The notes beneath the pieces were generated by a model. That model saw only the letters and a list, made by a program, of their open reading frames with translations, did no database searches and was not told the origin of the DNA. A program made the translations under genes and the position numbers. A stretch of DNA of 64,000 nt from a virus, in IMG/VR virus record IMGVR_UViG_3300029953_000012, positions 1 to 64,000 of that record; one strand, given 5' to 3'. Shown one piece after another: positions 60,778 to 64,000 of the stretch (positions within the stretch are counted from its first letter, which is position 1; each line of letters opens with the position of its first letter).

Positions 60778-60853
60778 AATGAAATTTTCCTATTTTAGTA
60801 TCTAGGTTTATTTACAGTAAAATTGTCGTCTTGGGAAATCATTATTTGATTTT

Positions 60854-61684
60854 TTATTGGTGTGTGGCCCATAGGGAGATAGAAAAATCTACGGTACTAA
60901 ATTGGCGAGTTGAATCGGTATATGACTCGCTATTTGGCATGTCAGTAATTGTTACCTTACGAACAAATGGGGAATACGCACCATAATAAGACGAACCAAA
61001 GTAATTATAATTAATTCCTGTATAATTTCCAAGGTAATCAAAACTTGTGCTCGCAATAAGGGGGAATTGTTTTAGTTTGAGGTTTTTTAATATATTACTT
61101 ATACCCACTCGTTGGTAGGCGTTTTGACATACTATGACGCCGCGAATCCTCATAAAATTATCATCTAGCCCAGCAAACGCAAGGTCTTTTGCTTCTTGTG
61201 TTTTTGGAATTAGAAATATAGCTGGCATGACTTTTTCACCTAATGGTACACCCGTCGCTTGTTGTGAATATTTTGGATTTGATGAAAATTTTGTATCCAT
61301 AACTACCTTGTAATCAAGTGAATCTGATAAATACACGTTAAAATCTTTTATAGAAAAATTTCCACTAATAATGGTTCCACTTGGTAAAGGATTACTAAAA
61401 CTTACATTTCCATCGTAATGGTTGATTTTAGAAAGCCCGCTGGTTCCAATACCCACAAATGTATTATTAAGATAAACACCGGACATAATATTAGCCCCCG
61501 AAATCGAAGTATCATTTACAAGTTGTAAATAACTACAAGAATAAGTATAATCTCCTATAAATTCATCATTATCAGGGAAAAAAAGTCCACTCTGGTTTGA
61601 GAAAGAGCTTCCTTGGGTAAGTATCTGATTATCAAGAAATAACATAAAACTTGATACGAGAAGGTTATCTAACATTGGTATCAT
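60854..61684 (-). CDS. Neck / tail-terminator-like structural protein (276 aa)
   Basis: A 276-residue protein. The start is placed at the ATG 61684 (MIPMLDNLLVSSFMLFLDNQ). An in-frame TTG two codons upstream is less likely. The C-terminal half (YQRVGISNILKNLKLKQFPL, FVRKVTITDMPNSESYTDST, STVDFSISLWATHQ) has the beta-rich pattern of tail-completion proteins. Minus-strand TATAAT (61695-61690) lies 5 bases before the ATG, suggesting a leaderless start. It is followed by the tail-tube gene, which fits a tail terminator. Confidence 0.55.
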   Translation of the reverse strand: MIPMLDNLLVSSFMLFLDNQILTQGSSFSNQSGLFFPDNDEFIGDYTYSCSYLQLVNDTSISGANIMSGVYLNNTFVGIGTSGLSKINHYDGNVSFSNPLPSGTIISGNFSIKDFNVYLSDSLDYKVVMDTKFSSNPKYSQQATGVPLGEKVMPAIFLIPKTQEAKDLAFAGLDDNFMRIRGVIVCQNAYQRVGISNILKNLKLKQFPLIASTSFDYLGNYTGINYNYFGSSYYGAYSPFVRKVTITDMPNSESYTDSTRQFSTVDFSISLWATHQ

Positions 61685-61689
61685 AATCA

Positions 61690-61695
61690 ATTATA
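61690..61695 (-). promoter_or_regulatory. -10-like box before 60854-61684 gene
   Basis: Minus-strand TATAAT five bases before the ATG at 61684, with GTGTAAG just upstream. It resembles the leaderless layout of the replication genes. No -35 is obvious. Confidence 0.4.
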
Positions 61696-61702
61696 CTTAC
61701 AC

Positions 61703-62344
61703 TTATGCAAGGAATTTACTGGATGAATTATTAATTCTATTTCTGAAATTTTTTAGAATTTCCGTAATATAAGGTGTCGGAGAAAAATTTTCCTCAGAAT
61801 ACTGGTCTTTAATTTGAAATCCCGACTGAGACCTACTTCCCGACCAAGCCCTAACTATAAAATGGCTTAGAGCCGCTCCACCACCAAAATCACCATTTTC
61901 GACTGCAAAAGCCCACCCTACTCCATTATCACCCCAATTTAATTCAGTGGCTTCCGAAATTTCAGATTTAGTAGGATAATTGGTTATTTTGTAATCAATT
62001 ATATTTCTTTTGGTTGAACTTTTTTCGTAATCAATTTCTCCTAATAATTTTTCCAATTCTTCTGTTGGGTCTTGTCCCTGCCAAAATCCCAAAAATCCAA
62101 ATAAATTACCTTCTCCATTTGTTGTTCCGCTGATATTGGCAGTATCTGGGTCTGACGCCCCGGCTTTAAGTTCTTGTGTCACGGGATGCTCTAAGAAGTT
62201 TTTCATTAGGCTTTGTGACGCTCTACCAAATAAGTTTGCTACGATTAAGTTAGCCTTAACTTGGACTTGTGGCGCAAAAGCGACCCTTTCTTCTAAGGCT
62301 TTTTGAATGGCATTGCGGTCTATGCGGAAGTAGAGAAGGCTCAT
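61703..62344 (-). CDS. Neck protein (213 aa)
   Basis: A 213-residue protein starting MSLLYFRIDRNAIQKALEER at the ATG 62344, one base after the upstream stop. A longer frame would begin at 62440 but overlap the preceding gene by 95 bases with an unlikely sequence. ALEERVAFAPQVQVKANLIV, then VANLFGRASQSLMKNFLEHP, a central acidic Gly-rich loop and LSHFIVRAWSGSRSQSGFQI suggest an HK97 gp10-like or head-closure-associated protein. The function is inferred from neighbours. Confidence 0.55.
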   Translation of the reverse strand: MSLLYFRIDRNAIQKALEERVAFAPQVQVKANLIVANLFGRASQSLMKNFLEHPVTQELKAGASDPDTANISGTTNGEGNLFGFLGFWQGQDPTEELEKLLGEIDYEKSSTKRNIIDYKITNYPTKSEISEATELNWGDNGVGWAFAVENGDFGGGAALSHFIVRAWSGSRSQSGFQIKDQYSEENFSPTPYITEILKNFRNRINNSSSKFLA

Positions 62345-62345
62345 T

Positions 62346-62801
62346 TTAGATTTTGGGCTTGAGTTGGTACATTGTATAAGTACTTCCAAGAAAAATTCTA
62401 GCCTCGGAAATCCCCTCAAAAACAAAGTCTCTTCCATCAAAACTAAATTTATCAGTTATACCGCTTTCTATAAAAGCCTGAGCATCAGGTCTAACCTTTA
62501 TCCTCACTGCTCCTTCTGGTATAAAAACATTCGTTTCTTTTAATAGGTCGGCTTCACCTATTTTGGTTCTTTCATAATAACGAATAACTGCTGGATATAT
62601 ACCGCTGACAGGCGTATATTGATATTGTTGTTCTTCTGGTGCGTTTCCAAATCCGAACAGTCCAGATGGCTGTTGTGATGCGGGAATGGGTACTTTAATA
62701 GGTGTCTTCCATACCACGACATTTCTTGTAAAAGTTTGAAAGACATTATCGAATAAACCTGTAAGAATACCCTGTTCAGTTGATGTTACGAGACTTGACA
62801 T
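62346..62801 (-). CDS. Head-closure / head-tail joining protein-like (151 aa)
   Basis: A 151-residue protein: NVVVWKTPIKVPIPASQQPS, IYPAVIRYYERTKIGEADLL, KVRPDAQAFIESGITDKFSF, then FDGRDFVFEGISEARIFLGS. The pattern of a small beta barrel ending in 'g..y.v..i.......g....y.v.l' is typical of head-closure proteins (gpFII or SPP1 gp16 type). AAGGA precedes the ATG with good spacing (cgatttaAGGAaaacgtATG). Confidence 0.58.
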   Translation of the reverse strand: MSSLVTSTEQGILTGLFDNVFQTFTRNVVVWKTPIKVPIPASQQPSGLFGFGNAPEEQQYQYTPVSGIYPAVIRYYERTKIGEADLLKETNVFIPEGAVRIKVRPDAQAFIESGITDKFSFDGRDFVFEGISEARIFLGSTYTMYQLKPKI

Positions 62802-62810
62802 ACGTTTTCC

Positions 62811-63338
62811 TTAAATCGGACCCGGCCTTATATACCCATTCCATTCTACTCCTTCAAAATGTCCCGGAATACAATCATCTGATGCAACCTGTTGAGGCTG
62901 ACCATGATATGAGCGATAAAAATGAATTTGCATTTGTAATTCTTGAAGTGTGTCTTTTTTAAGAGCGGTAAGTGTTTTTAACAATTCCGATTTATTAACT
63001 TTTTCAATACTGAATTCTTGGTCAGTAGCCTTTAAGACCGAGTCAGTTATGACAGAATTCAACATATTCCTGATGTCTAAATTCGCCTGATATACAAGGT
63101 ACATCAACTTAAAAATCGACGCCGCATTACGTCCTATATACTTAGGATTTCCATTGTTATCAAGGCAGTTTCCGTGTCTGATTTCTAGAGTGGTTGGTTC
63201 GACCCAGAAATCTTCGTAGAGTAACAGGTTTAATTTTGAAACATTAGCCCTCAGAAAAAACGCAATCGCCGCAATAGAAGTCGTCGTAGGCATTCCCTGC
63301 TCAATCCAAATTTCATTTGCTAAATCTACAATCTTCAT
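62811..63338 (-). CDS. Head-tail adaptor-like protein (175 aa)
   Basis: A 175-residue mostly helical protein: KIVDLANEIWIEQGMPTTTS, IAAIAFFLRANVSKLNLLLY, IFKLMYLVYQANLDIRNMLN and LLKTLTALKKDTLQELQMQI. This is the helical-bundle type of head-tail adaptor (gp6/gp15-like) placed next to the head-closure protein. It is preceded by AT-rich sequence with TAGTATAAAT. The C-terminal tail (PGHFEGVEWNGYIRPGPI) could embrace the neighbour subunit. Confidence 0.55.
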   Translation of the reverse strand: MKIVDLANEIWIEQGMPTTTSIAAIAFFLRANVSKLNLLLYEDFWVEPTTLEIRHGNCLDNNGNPKYIGRNAASIFKLMYLVYQANLDIRNMLNSVITDSVLKATDQEFSIEKVNKSELLKTLTALKKDTLQELQMQIHFYRSYHGQPQQVASDDCIPGHFEGVEWNGYIRPGPI

Positions 63339-63360
63339 ATATTTATACTAAATTAATTAT

Positions 63361-63783
63361 TTATTCGCTTATTCCACTACTACCGGATTGCCAACTATTA
63401 GCATATTCCCAAGCGTTACCATATTGCCCACTGGCACCCGACCAAATAGAGTATCCTAATCCCGGAGAAATAAAAACATAACCTTCACTAACGACATAAG
63501 AAAAACCGCTATTATTTACTGAAACGTTATATATTGCTTGAGTAACGGGTAGTTTTGCTGAACCAGAAGAGGTTAGGTTAACATACATCAGACCACTAAC
63601 AAAAGATGGGTCAATTGTAACATTTAATGGCATCAAAGATACATCAGAACCATAACCATAAAATATTTGACCTGTGGTATTATATCCCGATAAATTTATC
63701 ACATTTCCACTTTGGTCTGTGGCGATAACGGTTAGATTTAATGTCGTCCCCTGCTCTATTGAAATATCAAATGGATTTGCCAT
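63361..63783 (-). CDS. Small beta-sandwich virion protein (BppU-like N-domain, 140 aa)
   Basis: A 140-residue protein: FDISIEQGTTLNLTVIATDQ, SGNVINLSGYNTTGQIFYGY, MYVNLTSSGSAKLPVTQAIY, NVSVNNSGFSYVVSEGYVFI. The opening 'i..GdtL.l.v...d.dG..idLsgyt....i' is the pattern of BppU-type or Ig-like domains found in phage structural proteins. A Gly/Ser-rich tail follows. It sits next to the partial gene at the window edge. Confidence 0.6.
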   Translation of the reverse strand: MANPFDISIEQGTTLNLTVIATDQSGNVINLSGYNTTGQIFYGYGSDVSLMPLNVTIDPSFVSGLMYVNLTSSGSAKLPVTQAIYNVSVNNSGFSYVVSEGYVFISPGLGYSIWSGASGQYGNAWEYANSWQSGSSGISE

Positions 63784-63784
63784 A

Positions 63785-64000
63785 TTATGTGTTAGACGTT
63801 AAAAGACCATTGGTAAAAGTCATTGTTCCAGTTGCTCCACCCGTTTTAATATATGATATAGTAGTCGATTTACCAGAAACTCCCCCAATAGAATAACTGT
63901 TAGCATTTAATGAGGTAACGTTCCAACTACCCGAAATTATACCATTAAACCAATCAATTAAAACCAAAGAACCAGCTTTTAATTGTCTATTTTGCCAATC
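63785..64000 (-). CDS. Gene continuing beyond the window (partial, 5' end missing)
   Basis: The frame is open from the window edge without a stop, ending at TAA 63787-63785. It reads DWQNRQLKAGSLVLIDWFNG and then IISGSWNVTSLNANSYSIGG. The only in-window start candidate is a TTG at 63967, so the real start is probably outside. SG/TG-rich, like the other virion proteins. Confidence 0.6.
   Translation of the reverse strand, partial: DWQNRQLKAGSLVLIDWFNGIISGSWNVTSLNANSYSIGGVSGKSTTISYIKTGGATGTMTFTNGLLTSNT

Noticed and set aside
62345-62440. Upstream start giving the 61703 gene 32 extra residues
   Set aside because: It would overlap the head-closure gene by 95 bases and the added sequence looks like a shadow frame. 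The ATG at 62344 directly follows the upstream stop.
1-64000. Stop-codon reassignment (for example TAG or TGA recoded)
   Set aside because: Long genes end normally at TAA, TAG and TGA with tight overlaps to the next start, and no gene family is truncated by one particular stop codon. The single TAA between the GT9 halves is followed by a usual TAT-ATG restart.
1-64000. tRNA genes or CRISPR arrays
   Set aside because: I saw no cloverleaf with a GGTTCRA-type arm and no array of spaced direct repeats. A dedicated search was not possible.

Overview
The window is a 64 kb, visibly A+T-rich piece of a large tailed double-stranded DNA phage (Caudoviricetes). The evidence is a virus-encoded replisome (RecA-like recombinase, DnaB-type helicase, DnaG-type primase, DNA polymerase III alpha), a 2,212-residue tape-measure protein beside tail-tube and neck genes, tightly packed genes with overlapping stops and starts, and four homing endonucleases from three families. 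No contractile sheath is visible, so a long non-contractile (siphovirus-type) tail is the simplest reading. The terminase, portal and capsid genes must lie outside the window, probably beyond the right end (upstream on the minus strand). The host cannot be named. The promoters look sigma70-like (TTGACA/T, 17 bases, TAnnnT or TATAAT). The late genes carry AGGA-type ribosome binding sites.

Layout. (1) 1-10,300, plus strand: a small protein resembling the Acb2/Tad1 cyclic-nucleotide sponges, then a long glycan and nucleotide-sugar operon (glycosyltransferases, FkbM and other methyltransferases, a split transketolase, an SDR epimerase, an RmlC-like protein and a GDP-mannose 4,6-dehydratase), interrupted by an HNH endonuclease. 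(2) 10,250-23,770, plus strand: recombination and replication. RecA-like protein, a nuclease, DnaB with a class 3 intein carrying a LAGLIDADG endonuclease, primase, a RecB-like nuclease, the PHP domain of Pol III alpha, a methyltransferase, a Nudix hydrolase, a nuclease, a DnaQ-like exonuclease, a free LAGLIDADG endonuclease and the Pol III alpha catalytic protein. (3) 23,860-33,393, minus strand: two giant structural proteins (1,586 and 1,587 residues). (4) 33,498-38,188, plus-strand island: a small conserved protein, two more glycosyltransferases and a possible recombination protein. (5) 38,320-64,000, minus strand: the tail and neck module, read from right to left as adaptor and neck proteins, tail tube, putative tail assembly chaperones, tape measure, distal tail and baseplate-like proteins and large Ser-Gly-rich proteins. 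A GIY-YIG endonuclease is inserted on the opposite strand at 48,568-49,377.

How it fits together. The replication block could form a nearly self-sufficient bacterial-style replisome: helicase, primase, a two-part polymerase and a separate proofreading exonuclease. The glycan genes could build a modified (possibly heptose-type) sugar for the virion or the host surface. The replication genes tend to have promoters whose -10 box lies only 6-12 bases before the ATG, which predicts leaderless mRNAs. The structural genes have short leaders with AGGA. Structured RNA elements, two of them pseudoknot-like, lie at the convergent gene ends and in the leader of the GIY-YIG endonuclease.
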